Below, in pieces: positions 18,707 through 26,971 of a DNA stretch of 64,000 bases. Position 1 is the stretch's first letter, and every line of letters begins with the position of its first letter. The DNA is taken from IMG/VR virus record IMGVR_UViG_3300023174_000087, positions 1-64,000 of that record; one strand, written 5' to 3'. This DNA comes from a virus. The notes below the pieces were generated by a model. The model saw only the letters and a program-made list of their open reading frames with translations. It was not told where the DNA came from and did no database searches. The position numbers and the translations under genes were made by a program.

Positions 18707-19738
18707 ATGCCAAATTTTGGATTGTGGTCTTCTTCAAAAGGTATGGTCTTAGTACCAAGTCTTTCTGGATTAACCGTGCAGGGTGCAACATCTTCAATTC
18801 AAGCAGCAGGATTAGTTGCGGTAAACAATGGAACAACAAACACATCTGATAGCAATTTAAATGGAAAAATTGCATCACAATCACCTGTAGCAGCAGAATT
18901 AGTTAATTATGAAACATCAGTTTCTTTTACATCTTATAATTATATTGGCGTTACTCCCGTTACCCCAGTAACTCCAGTTACACCCGTAACCCCTGTAACC
19001 CCTGTAACACCTGTAACACCAGTTACACCACCTACAGCGTTACCAGTTCCAACACTTTCTGTAGCAAATGCTGGTTGGAATGTTTATCCAAATACAGTTT
19101 ATGCAAACATTCATGTAGGTAACTTTGATTACGGATCTGGAATATCTTATTCATCAACTCTAGGAAGTCAGAATCCAGAATTTCCTTATGAATGGAATCT
19201 TGAAAATTTATCGCCTAATACATCTTACACAGTTTCAATAACAGCATCTAAGGCTGGATTTACAAGTTCTACTGGAACATTAACATTTACATCACACTCA
19301 ACATCTGCAGTTACTCCAGTTACTCCTGTAACACCAGTTACTCCTGTAACTCCAGTAACACCAGTTACACCAGCCGTTACTCCAGCACCAGTATGTGATT
19401 ATACAGATGGAACAGTATATTGTTTAAATGTTAATGCTCAAGGTTACGGAACAGCATATCAAAGATCATGGACGGCTGGATGTCCAGATATGAACTTAGG
19501 GTATACTTTTTGCGGAGTACCAGCCGTTACACCAGCCGTTACACCAGCCGTTACACCAGCCGTTACACCAGCCGTTACACCAGCCGTTACACCAGCCGTT
19601 ACACCAGCAGGTGGAGGGACAGTAACATGTACATGCTATTATGGCTGTTTAGATGCAAATGGAAACCTAACTGATTGTACATATACCTACACCGAGTCTG
19701 CTGAGGCAAATGCAGCCAACGGTGGCTGCTGTGGCTAA
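18707..19738 (+). CDS. PASTA/VTP-repeat/FN3-like cysteine-rich adhesin
   Basis: This 343-residue modular protein has a PASTA-like N-terminal domain (residues about 17-80, VPSLSGLTVQGATSSIQAAG), then VTP repeats (about 83-108), an FN3-like domain (about 110-205), more VTP repeats, a Cys-bearing segment, seven AVTP repeats (about 273-300) and a C-terminal segment with many Cys (CTCYYGC ... GGCCG). PASTA domains bind peptidoglycan or beta-lactams in cellular proteins, so a cell-wall binding role is plausible. It is probably a surface fibre. Confidence 0.7.
   Translation: MPNFGLWSSSKGMVLVPSLSGLTVQGATSSIQAAGLVAVNNGTTNTSDSNLNGKIASQSPVAAELVNYETSVSFTSYNYIGVTPVTPVTPVTPVTPVTPVTPVTPVTPPTALPVPTLSVANAGWNVYPNTVYANIHVGNFDYGSGISYSSTLGSQNPEFPYEWNLENLSPNTSYTVSITASKAGFTSSTGTLTFTSHSTSAVTPVTPVTPVTPVTPVTPVTPAVTPAPVCDYTDGTVYCLNVNAQGYGTAYQRSWTAGCPDMNLGYTFCGVPAVTPAVTPAVTPAVTPAVTPAVTPAVTPAGGGTVTCTCYYGCLDANGNLTDCTYTYTESAEANAANGGCCG
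19523..19606 (+). repeat. 12-bp tandem repeat, seven identical copies
   Basis: GCCGTTACACCA is repeated seven times without a single difference, encoding (AVTP)7. Identity of all copies implies recent slippage or expansion. A shorter, degenerate VTP array lies at about 18950-19030. Confidence 0.9.
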
Positions 19739-19754
19739 AAAATATTTGCTATGA

Positions 19755-19760
19755 TACAAT
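19755..19760 (+). promoter_or_regulatory. leaderless -10 box
   Basis: TACAAT ends 7 nt before the ATG at 19768. Confidence 0.45.
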
Positions 19761-19767
19761 AGATTGT

Positions 19768-20013
19768 ATGAAAATTAACATATACAAAGACGAATCATTA
19801 TTCATTTTTTTTACTGGAACAAATAATCCACTGGCTATTTTTTTTATTAATAGGGATTCTATTAATAAATATGACATGAGTCCAGACTTTTCTGAACAAG
19901 ATAGACATTTTTTAAAATATTCTTTTAATGAAAAAGACTATTCTTTAAATATAAATTCTAGTATGGCTGAGGCTATATTAAATGAATATAGAGTGGAATT
20001 GTTAGATGAGTGA
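19768..20013 (+). CDS. hypothetical protein
   Basis: This 81-residue protein beginning MKINIYKDESLFIFFTGTNN has no known domain. The N-terminal half is hydrophobic. It overlaps the downstream zinc-ribbon gene by 8 nt. The function is unknown. Confidence 0.6.
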   Translation: MKINIYKDESLFIFFTGTNNPLAIFFINRDSINKYDMSPDFSEQDRHFLKYSFNEKDYSLNINSSMAEAILNEYRVELLDE

Positions 20014-20245
20014 AGAACTTACCCCTTGGGAAAGATATAAACAGCGTTTAGGTGAAACAAGGCCTTGGGATGTTGTTAATCCAAATACAGAATGGGCTAC
20101 TGAAGAAAAAACAAAAGAAAGGTTTGATATTTGCCAAGAATGCCCAGAACTTATAAAATTGACAACACAATGCAAGCAATGTGGCTGTATTATGAAAATA
20201 AAAACTAAATTAGAAAAAGCAACATGCCCCATAGGAAAATGGTAA
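20006..20245 (+). CDS. small zinc-ribbon protein (CKQCGC...CPIGKW type)
   Basis: This 79-residue protein has CQEC, CKQCGC and CPIGKW motifs. It is a clear paralogue of the 13778-13978 product. Proteins of this kind accompany tail-fibre or hydroxylase genes in many phages, as I recall. Its direct neighbour is the cupin-like gene at 20255, to which it may be functionally linked. Confidence 0.75.
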   Translation: MSEELTPWERYKQRLGETRPWDVVNPNTEWATEEKTKERFDICQECPELIKLTTQCKQCGCIMKIKTKLEKATCPIGKW

Positions 20246-20254
20246 TTTTAAAAA

Positions 20255-20893
20255 ATGAGTTTGGAAGAAAAAAAAATATCTCCATGGGAAGAATACAAAA
20301 ATAAATCATTAAATAGCCTAGGCATAGATATGTTATTGGTAGAGCAAGCCCGTAAAGAAAATAAAGTTCATATATTTAAAAACCCTTTTCCAAAACTTCC
20401 ATCCTGGGACACATTAATTTCTGTTGTTTCCCAGTATGTGGAAGAAGATTTAAAAAAATTTCCAAATAGATCATATCTTTTAAGTGATTTTATTGAGGGA
20501 GAATCTTCTGATATGAAACTAAAATGTCGTTTTTGGTCAAGAATGGCTTTTCAACTTTATGATCCAAATGACAAATACATGTCTATAATTCCAGAACTTG
20601 ATCAAGTAACTAGATGGGGTCTTTCTCAATATTCGTCAGATGTTTATGATGGCAACTTTGCTTTAGTTACTCTTATGAAAAATCGTGGGGTTGTAGGAAA
20701 CAAACATAGTGATTACGTAGATCAGTTTCAATGGGTAGTTAAAGGTGAGATGATCTGGCGTACAGGTGATAACCTAGAAAATGAATATCATCTTGTAGAA
20801 GGAGATTTTGTATTTATTCCCAAAAATTTGCAGCATGAGGTTGAAACTTTAGTAGCACCAAGAGCAGCCATTAATTTAATTTTAAGAAACTAA
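20255..20893 (+). CDS. cupin / Fe(II)-dependent oxygenase-like protein
   Basis: This 212-residue protein has a C-terminal cupin with H151-S-D153 (NKHSDYVDQFQWVVKGEMIW) and H194 (FIPKNLQHEVETL), the H-x-D...H facial triad of Fe(II)/2-oxoglutarate dioxygenases of the JmjC/cupin type. An Arg for 2-oxoglutarate is not certain. It may hydroxylate a protein; the collagen-like fibre at 15830 is a candidate substrate (inference). Both this protein and the preceding one contain a PWE-x-Y-K motif near the N-terminus. Confidence 0.6.
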   Translation: MSLEEKKISPWEEYKNKSLNSLGIDMLLVEQARKENKVHIFKNPFPKLPSWDTLISVVSQYVEEDLKKFPNRSYLLSDFIEGESSDMKLKCRFWSRMAFQLYDPNDKYMSIIPELDQVTRWGLSQYSSDVYDGNFALVTLMKNRGVVGNKHSDYVDQFQWVVKGEMIWRTGDNLENEYHLVEGDFVFIPKNLQHEVETLVAPRAAINLILRN

Positions 20894-20896
20894 AAA

Positions 20897-20930
20897 GCAC
20901 CTATAGGTTTTACCCCATAGGTGCCTTTAG
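20897..20930. terminator. bidirectional terminator
   Basis: GCACCTATAGG pairs with CCATAGGTGC (one bulge). It is flanked by A-runs on the left and CTTTAGTT on the right, between the convergent cupin and transglycosylase genes. Confidence 0.75.
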
Positions 20931-20940
20931 TTATTATAAT

Positions 20941-21504
20941 TTACTTAGGAAATTTGTTCATCCACATTCTAGTCTTTGGCGTAATGCCTTTCCAAGAAGA
21001 CCAATTTTCTCCCCCATTTGTCATGTAGTATGCAATCTCTGCATTTTTGACGGGATTGAATAACTCAACATTAGAATTAAGATCAAACTTGTTTCTACGA
21101 TCAGGACCAAGGTCATCAATCATATTAATTTGAAACATTCCATAAGACGAGTCGCCAGTCTTACGGTTGTCGGTAAAAGCAAATGGTCTCCCATTAGATT
21201 CTTTTTTAGCAACTGCCCAAGCAACTACAAGGTCTTTACCCTTGAAGCCTACTAAAGAGAGCAGTTCTTTTAGTTCTAGATCAGTCAGAGAAGTCTTATT
21301 CTCAAAACTCTCTAGTTTTTTTGCTTTAGAAACCAAAAAAACCTCTTGCGAGGTATTGTTCGATTGCTGAGCCTGTTCCAGGCTAAGATTATTTTTGGTA
21401 TCTAGTTCTGTTGTAGCATTAGCAGCATTAGAAGATACGGCTACTAATAATACAATGCTGAGTGTGCTAATGATCTCTTTGTTTCTTTCGATAAATTTAA
21501 TCAT
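20941..21504 (-). CDS. secreted lytic transglycosylase (SLT-like)
   Basis: This 187-residue protein has an N-terminal signal sequence (residues about 10-30, ISTLSIVLLVAVSSNAANA), a linker, then a lysozyme-like SLT domain: AVAKKESNGRPF with catalytic Glu (about E102) and SSYGMFQINM. It probably cleaves the peptidoglycan glycan strand, as endolysin or as a host-wall modifying enzyme. I chose the ATG at 21504 because AAGGAGGAAACT precedes it. It is the only leftward gene in the late region and has its own promoter. Confidence 0.8.
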   Translation of the reverse strand: MIKFIERNKEIISTLSIVLLVAVSSNAANATTELDTKNNLSLEQAQQSNNTSQEVFLVSKAKKLESFENKTSLTDLELKELLSLVGFKGKDLVVAWAVAKKESNGRPFAFTDNRKTGDSSYGMFQINMIDDLGPDRRNKFDLNSNVELFNPVKNAEIAYYMTNGGENWSSWKGITPKTRMWMNKFPK

Positions 21505-21553
21505 AGTTTCCTCCTTAGAAAACAATAACACCCTGGCAGGTGTCTACTGATAA

Positions 21554-21582
21554 GTATAACACAAATTTTACCTAAAAGTCAA
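21554..21582 (-). promoter_or_regulatory. promoter for the transglycosylase
   Basis: TTGACT-N17-TTATAC on the minus strand with TG before the -10 (extended). The leader is about 50 nt. The back-to-back rightward TATAAT (21596-21601) is only a few bases away. Confidence 0.7.
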
Positions 21583-21595
21583 CTTTATGACATGG

Positions 21596-21601
21596 TATAA
21601 T
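21596..21601 (+). promoter_or_regulatory. near-leaderless extended -10 box
   Basis: TGGTATAAT ends 9 nt before the ATG at 21611. Confidence 0.6.
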
Positions 21602-21610
21602 AAAATTACT

Positions 21611-22132
21611 ATGGCTACAGGAAATACAGACGATGGATTATTTAATTTACCATACCCAATTGCAGATGATCCAGTTAATGTTCATGGAGATATTCAATCA
21701 TTAGTCAATAGATTATTGACAATACTTCCCCCACTTGGATTATCGCAATTTCAATTAGGTGTATTCAATGGTACTGGTCAAAACTTACCAGCAGGAACTC
21801 CTGTATATGCAACAGGATATAATAATGAAAGAGCAAGAACAATTATTGATAAATCTTTGGCAAGTACATCTTCACCAGTCTTAGGATTAACAAAAACAAA
21901 TATTCCAATTGGATCATCAGGAATAGTTGTAGTTGCTGGAGTTATGGAAAACATAAATACATCTGGATTCAATAATGGAGATGTTTTATATGTTGGAACT
22001 TCTGGTGGACTGACAAACACTCCTGGTTCTGGTGCTGTTGGAATAGTTGCACATGCAGCAAATAATGGAGTAATTATTGTTGAGGCAAAAGGCAACGGCA
22101 CATGGGGGGCATTAAAGGCTGGATTAGCCTAA
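21611..22132 (+). CDS. putative tail fibre/decoration protein
   Basis: This 173-residue Gly/Thr-rich beta protein beginning MATGNTDDGLFNLPYPIADD looks like phage fibre-associated proteins of the kind that have GDVLYVGTSGGLTN. I chose the ATG at 21611 because the longer reading frame starts within the promoter. Confidence 0.6.
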   Translation: MATGNTDDGLFNLPYPIADDPVNVHGDIQSLVNRLLTILPPLGLSQFQLGVFNGTGQNLPAGTPVYATGYNNERARTIIDKSLASTSSPVLGLTKTNIPIGSSGIVVVAGVMENINTSGFNNGDVLYVGTSGGLTNTPGSGAVGIVAHAANNGVIIVEAKGNGTWGALKAGLA

Positions 22133-22138
22133 TGGTGA

Positions 22139-22144
22139 TATAAT
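22139..22144 (+). promoter_or_regulatory. leaderless -10 box
   Basis: TATAAT ends 6 nt before the ATG at 22151, overlapping the intergenic gap of 18 nt. Confidence 0.6.
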
Positions 22145-22150
22145 TAAACA

Positions 22151-22561
22151 ATGGCAACCTTAAGAGGATCTCAAACATCATACGACATAGGAAATAAACC
22201 TCCTACAGTTGTTTGGACTGTTGTCCGTGGAGATACTTCTGGCTTTAAAGTTTATGTAACAGATGATGCAAAGGTTCCGTTAATTTTAAAAGGAGCAGGA
22301 TCTGAATGGGATATTGCTATGAAAATTAAAAGACCAAATTCTACTCCTGGAGTAATCACTGATGACGCTGTTACAGTAATGGCACTACATCCAAGAGCAG
22401 ACGAAGATGATCTAGTTGGAGAGTTTACAGTTTGGCTTACAGCAGAAGAATCCAATGTTTTACAAACAGGAGACATCTTTGATATTCAAGTTTCAGATCC
22501 TACAAGAGTTTGGACAGTTGCTCAGGGTAGCATGAAGATTCTTGAAGATGTAACAGATTAA
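22151..22561 (+). CDS. BppU-like fibre anchor protein
   Basis: This 136-residue beta-rich protein has TVVWTVVRGDTSGFKVYVTD near residues 18-37, homologous to the 15333 product. It is coupled by TAATG to the next gene. It likely anchors a receptor-binding protein to the tail. Confidence 0.65.
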   Translation: MATLRGSQTSYDIGNKPPTVVWTVVRGDTSGFKVYVTDDAKVPLILKGAGSEWDIAMKIKRPNSTPGVITDDAVTVMALHPRADEDDLVGEFTVWLTAEESNVLQTGDIFDIQVSDPTRVWTVAQGSMKILEDVTD

Positions 22562-22785
22562 TGGCTACAGCATTAATACTTGATGAATTAAATAATAAAA
22601 CAAATTCAGTATTTTCAATTGATTATCCATTAGTTGAGATAAAAGATTTTACAAGAAATGCAGTTCTTAGTGATGTGCTTCCATTTAGAGTTAAGTTTAC
22701 AGCAATACAAATTCAAGCAATTGGCTTAGGCAATACTCCAGCAATTCCACTACAAGTTATTGGCTACAGCAACTATATTCTTTAA
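22561..22785 (+). CDS. small structural hypothetical protein
   Basis: This 74-residue beta-rich protein, MATALILDELNNKTNSVFSI..., has no known family. It is coupled to the BppU-like gene upstream and is probably a virion component by context. Confidence 0.6.
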   Translation: MATALILDELNNKTNSVFSIDYPLVEIKDFTRNAVLSDVLPFRVKFTAIQIQAIGLGNTPAIPLQVIGYSNYIL

Positions 22786-22806
22786 TTAATTAATTAAAAA
22801 GCGTGT

Positions 22807-22812
22807 TATAAT
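22807..22812 (+). promoter_or_regulatory. leaderless -10 box
   Basis: TATAAT ends 6 nt before the ATG at 22819. Confidence 0.6.
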
Positions 22813-22818
22813 TACCAC

Positions 22819-23265
22819 ATGGCTAAAATATCAGTTCCAGGAGTAAAAAGTCTATTTCAAACAGGTGATAGACCAACTCAAGAAAATTATGTAGATTTAA
22901 TTGATACCCTTGTTGCTCAATCAACAGATTTGGGGTCAGCAGGTAATAATGAAAATACAATCAATGGTATTGAGAATGTAACTGTGGTTGATAATTTTGA
23001 CGCCACAGTTTGGCGTATGGTCAAGTACATTGTTTCAATCTCAAAGACCTCTGCAGGGGACAATAAGTTCTATGCAACCGAACTAACAATTCTCGTTGAC
23101 GGTACAGATGTATCAGTCAGCGAATATGGCACTATCGACAATGATGGGAATATTGGCACCATTAATGTCTCTCGCACTGGAAATACCGTGGCTTTAACAG
23201 TCACTCCAGATCCTGCGATCAAGCCAGTCACTGTACGTTTTGCACGTATGGGACTTAAGGCATAA
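22819..23265 (+). CDS. virion structural protein sharing a domain with the 23283 fibre
   Basis: This 148-residue protein has a C-terminal half (AELTILVDGTDVSVSEYGTI-like pattern) similar to the last 80 residues of the 23283-25271 protein (KVLLTLDSSDNIAITEYGIV). Such end domains in T4-like and other phages occur in structural proteins that sit on fibres. Codons are more C-ending than in neighbours, which may mean high expression. Confidence 0.65.
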   Translation: MAKISVPGVKSLFQTGDRPTQENYVDLIDTLVAQSTDLGSAGNNENTINGIENVTVVDNFDATVWRMVKYIVSISKTSAGDNKFYATELTILVDGTDVSVSEYGTIDNDGNIGTINVSRTGNTVALTVTPDPAIKPVTVRFARMGLKA

Positions 23266-23282
23266 CTAAGGAGATATAAAAA

Positions 23283-25271
23283 ATGGCAACAGTAAATAAA
23301 GATTTTAAAATCAAGAGTGGACTTATCGTTGAAGGTACAACAGCGACAGTTAATGGATATGACATTCTTACAAAGAAGCAAGGCGATCAAGATTACATAG
23401 TTAATCTTATTGGTGGTACAGCAACATCTGCTAACACGGCAAATACAGTTGTAAAGCGTGATGGCAGTGGTAATTTTGCTGCAGGAACCATTACAGCAGA
23501 TCTAGTTGGTGATGTAACTGGTCAAGTATCAGATATTTCAAATCACTCAACAACAGATCTTGGTGAAGGCTCAAACCTTTACTTTACAAACCAAAGAGCA
23601 CTTGATGCAACATCTGCAGCATACGATGCAGCAGGTTTAGCAGGAGATGTTCAGGATAACCTTGATGATCACACAGGTGCTTCTTCAGGAGTACACGGAG
23701 TAACTGGAAGTGTTGTAGGAACTACAGACTCACAGGTTCTTACTAACAAAACAATCAACGATGAACTTTACTTCACTAACCCATCAACACAAGCAAGTGA
23801 TGGTGGAATTAAGATCGATGATAGCAACGAAGATTTAGTAATTCGTGCTTATACAGCAGACCTTGAAGTAATTGCTTTGGGAGATGTAAATATTGCATCA
23901 CAGAATGGTGACATTAACCTTAACCCAGATGGAAACGTATTTATTAATGGCTCAACTGCAGCAGCACAAGTTGCTACACAGGGTTATGTAGATACTCAAA
24001 CAGGAAATGTTCAGACAAATCTTGACAACCACGCAACAGATACATCAACACACGGTGTTACAGAAATTCTTGGTGCTACAGAATCACAGACAATTTCTAA
24101 TAAGACACTTGGTAGCGATCTTGCTGCTGGTGGATACAAGGTTTCAGGTCTTGCACAACCTTCAGCAAATCAAGATGCAGCAACAAAGGCATACGTTGAT
24201 ACAGCCGTTGCAGATCTAGTTAATGGTGCACCAGCACTGCTAGACACTCTTAATGAGTTGGCACAAGCAATTGGTGACGATGAAGATTTCATTACAACAG
24301 TTACAACATCAATTGGTGAAAAGGTAGCAAAGGCTGGCGACAGCATGTCTGGCAACCTTGACTTTGGCGGAACAAACAAGGTAACAAGCCTTGCAACACC
24401 AACAAACTCAGGCGATGCTGCAACTAAGGGTTATGTTGATACAGAGATCTCAGATCTTGATACAGCAGCCCAGGGTTATGCTAATACAGCACAAGATAAT
24501 GCTGCAGATTATACAAATCAAGCAATTACTGACCTTAATCTTGGCTCAACATACGATGCATTTGGAGCAGCAGGACAGGCTTACACAGATGCAGTAAATG
24601 ATGCACAAGATTATACAAACTCTGCAATTACAACAGAAGTTTCAGATCGTAACTCTGCAATCACATCAGCAGTTAATGCACTTACAACATCTGATATTGA
24701 AGAAGGTTCAAACCTTTACTTCACAGATTCTCGTGCTAAGTCTTCAGCAGCAGATCTTTTGGCTGGTGCTTCACTTACAAATATTACAATCACAGGTACA
24801 GGTGCAGGACTTACTATTACCGCAGAAAACGGTGTAGCAGACTCTGATACTGACGATCTTGATGAAGGTACAACAAATAAGTACTTTACAGCAGAAAGAG
24901 CAGTAAATGCTCTTGAAGCAGTTGTTCCAAACTTTACAGCAGTTGAGGTTAACTCAGTTGCTAAGCAGGTTGCAGCAACAGTTTCTGCTCCAGTAGCAGG
25001 AATTAATCAGGCTTATGGATTTGATCCAGAAGTTTACCGTTCAGCAGAATTCCTTGTGAAGGTTGCTTACGGATCACACACTGAAATCTCAAAGGTTCTT
25101 TTGACACTTGATTCTTCAGATAATATTGCAATCACAGAATATGGAATTGTTGGAACTAATGGTTCGGCATCATCAATTTCAGCAGATATTTCTGGTGGCG
25201 AAGTAAGACTACTAGCAACAACCGTTAACAATAACTCAACCGTTACTGTTATGGGAACACTAATAGTTTAA
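23283..25271 (+). CDS. large tail fibre protein
   Basis: This 662-residue protein has an N-terminal anchor-like motif MATVNKDFKIKSGLIVEG, repeats such as GDAATKGYVDTEISDLDTA and repeated NLYFT-type blocks (EGSNLYFTNQRA, EGSNLYFTDSRA, TTNKYFTAERA), a helical segment rich in Asn/Ala (about 390-460), and a C-terminal domain shared with the 22819 product. This is the usual composition of a long trimeric fibre. Confidence 0.85.
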   Translation: MATVNKDFKIKSGLIVEGTTATVNGYDILTKKQGDQDYIVNLIGGTATSANTANTVVKRDGSGNFAAGTITADLVGDVTGQVSDISNHSTTDLGEGSNLYFTNQRALDATSAAYDAAGLAGDVQDNLDDHTGASSGVHGVTGSVVGTTDSQVLTNKTINDELYFTNPSTQASDGGIKIDDSNEDLVIRAYTADLEVIALGDVNIASQNGDINLNPDGNVFINGSTAAAQVATQGYVDTQTGNVQTNLDNHATDTSTHGVTEILGATESQTISNKTLGSDLAAGGYKVSGLAQPSANQDAATKAYVDTAVADLVNGAPALLDTLNELAQAIGDDEDFITTVTTSIGEKVAKAGDSMSGNLDFGGTNKVTSLATPTNSGDAATKGYVDTEISDLDTAAQGYANTAQDNAADYTNQAITDLNLGSTYDAFGAAGQAYTDAVNDAQDYTNSAITTEVSDRNSAITSAVNALTTSDIEEGSNLYFTDSRAKSSAADLLAGASLTNITITGTGAGLTITAENGVADSDTDDLDEGTTNKYFTAERAVNALEAVVPNFTAVEVNSVAKQVAATVSAPVAGINQAYGFDPEVYRSAEFLVKVAYGSHTEISKVLLTLDSSDNIAITEYGIVGTNGSASSISADISGGEVRLLATTVNNNSTVTVMGTLIV

Positions 25272-25335
25272 TGTATTAAAGGTTAGGGGATCCTTTTAAA
25301 ATCCCCCACAAAAAAGCATTACAGAGGAGAAGTAA

Positions 25336-25785
25336 ATGGCAACAGTCGAAAAAGACTTCAAAGTTAAGAATGGACTCATCGTTGCAAACGGTGGTTCTTT
25401 TGGCGGGGCAGTTGAAGTAGGAACACCTACTCTTAATGCTCACGCAGCAACTAAGGAGTATGTCGATTCAAGATCAATGGCTGTTGGAGATACTGCTCCT
25501 TCTTCACCAATAAATGGAACAATGTGGTTAGATACTCTAACAAATAGAGTAAACTTCTACTACGAAGGATCATGGTATACACAAGCAACAATTCAAGATA
25601 CAATTAATATTCCAGATCACATTCACGATACTGCAATTGATGGCACAGGCCTTATTGTAAGTATGTTTATGGACTCTGGTTTTTTTGATAGCCCAATGAC
25701 ATCTAGTACAGATTCTGGAAATGCATCAGATACAGTTTTTACCTCTACCATAGATGGTGGATTAGCAATAGATAATTTCAATTAA
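25336..25785 (+). CDS. short tail fibre sharing the N-terminal module of the 23283 protein
   Basis: This 149-residue protein has MATVEKDFKVKNGLIVANGG, which matches the N-terminus of the 23283 product, and then a single WLDTLTNRVNFYYEGSW repeat. It has the same anchor with a different, short tip. The ribosome binding site is AGAGGAG. It probably competes with, or substitutes for, the long fibre. Confidence 0.75.
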   Translation: MATVEKDFKVKNGLIVANGGSFGGAVEVGTPTLNAHAATKEYVDSRSMAVGDTAPSSPINGTMWLDTLTNRVNFYYEGSWYTQATIQDTINIPDHIHDTAIDGTGLIVSMFMDSGFFDSPMTSSTDSGNASDTVFTSTIDGGLAIDNFN

Positions 25786-25839
25786 TAAATTGATGTTATA
25801 ATAAGATACATATGGGCAGCCCCCATAAGGAGGAAGTAA

Positions 25840-26910
25840 ATGGCAGTTAGACAACAGCAACGCAGAGGTACCGCAGCACAGTGGACATCAGCAAACCCAA
25901 TTCTTTCAGCAGCCGAAATTGGTTATGAAACAGATACAAATAAATTTAAGATTGGTGATGGAACCAATCGTTGGTCAACTCTAAGTTATTTTGTTGATCT
26001 TGATACAATGATTGCTGGTGCACCAGGACTTCTAAACTCTCTTGACGAAATTGCAGCCGCAATTAATGATGATCCAGCATTCTTTACAACAATTGCATCA
26101 TCACTTTCTTCAAAAGCACCACTTGCTTCCCCAACTTTTACAGGTACCGTTTCAGGTATTACAAAGTCAATGGTTGGACTAGGATCAGTAGATAATACTG
26201 CAGATTCAGCAAAGCCAGTATCTACAGCACAGGCAACAGCAATTGCAACAGCAAAGTCAGAAGCAGTATCAACTGCCTCATCTGATGCAACTACAAAGGC
26301 TAATAATGCTAAATCAGGTGCAGAGACAACAGCAGCAACTGCTCTTGCTTCACACGAATCAGACACAACAAATATTCACGGCATTGCAGACACATCTGCT
26401 TTGGCTACAAAAACATATGCAGACAATGCAGCATCTACTGCAGTTGCAGCCGTTGTAAATTCAGCGCCAGAAGCGCTTAATACACTAAAAGAACTTGCAG
26501 ATGCACTGACTGCAGACGAATCAACAGCAGCATCACTTGCTACTCTTGTTGGTACAAAAGCACCTTCTGCAAATCCAACCTTTACTGGAACAGTACAAGG
26601 TATCACAAAATCTATGGTAGGTCTAGGAAATGTTGATAACACATCTGATACCAATAAGCCAATATCATCAGCAACTCAGACAGCGCTTGATGCCAAACTT
26701 GCTTCTGCAACTGCAGCATCAACATACGAAACAATTTCAAATGTAGCACTTAAGGCGCCATTGGCATCTCCAGCACTTACTGGTACACCAACATCTCCAA
26801 CTGCATCAGTTGGAACTAATACAACACAAGTTGCCACAACAGCATTTGTTAAAGCAGCAATTGAGAATATTGCTTCACTAGACTTAGTACTTGATGGCGG
26901 TGGAGTATAA
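25840..26910 (+). CDS. tail fibre with Mtd-N-like module
   Basis: This 356-residue protein has an N-terminal module QQQRRGTAAQWTSANPILSA... ending GDGTNRWSTLSYF (about residues 4-50), the widespread fibre motif resembling the Bordetella phage Mtd N-terminal domain. After it come two blocks of the form TFTGTVxGITKSMVGLGxVDNT. The C-terminus ends LDLVLDGGGV. The ribosome binding site is AAGGAGG. Confidence 0.8.
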   Translation: MAVRQQQRRGTAAQWTSANPILSAAEIGYETDTNKFKIGDGTNRWSTLSYFVDLDTMIAGAPGLLNSLDEIAAAINDDPAFFTTIASSLSSKAPLASPTFTGTVSGITKSMVGLGSVDNTADSAKPVSTAQATAIATAKSEAVSTASSDATTKANNAKSGAETTAATALASHESDTTNIHGIADTSALATKTYADNAASTAVAAVVNSAPEALNTLKELADALTADESTAASLATLVGTKAPSANPTFTGTVQGITKSMVGLGNVDNTSDTNKPISSATQTALDAKLASATAASTYETISNVALKAPLASPALTGTPTSPTASVGTNTTQVATTAFVKAAIENIASLDLVLDGGGV

Positions 26911-26911
26911 A

Positions 26912-26971
26912 ATGAAAAATTTTAATACAAAAAAGAAAGTGTACGCAACCCGTACAGAAGGAGATAAATAA
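26912..26971 (+). CDS. possible 19-residue leader peptide
   Basis: MKNFNTKKKVYATRTEGDK ends immediately before the ATG at 26972 and contains the AGAAGGAG ribosome binding site of that gene. It could couple translation or be meaningless. Kept at low confidence. Confidence 0.2.
   Translation: MKNFNTKKKVYATRTEGDK

Noticed and set aside
19523-19606. Possible CRISPR-like array
   Set aside because: The 12-bp units are contiguous with no spacers and encode an in-frame AVTP stalk, so this is a coding tandem repeat.
25287-25316. Hairpin GGGGAT...ATCCCC after the 23283 fibre as a terminator
   Set aside because: A stem is present but no U-tract follows on either strand. It may attenuate, but I cannot support a terminator.
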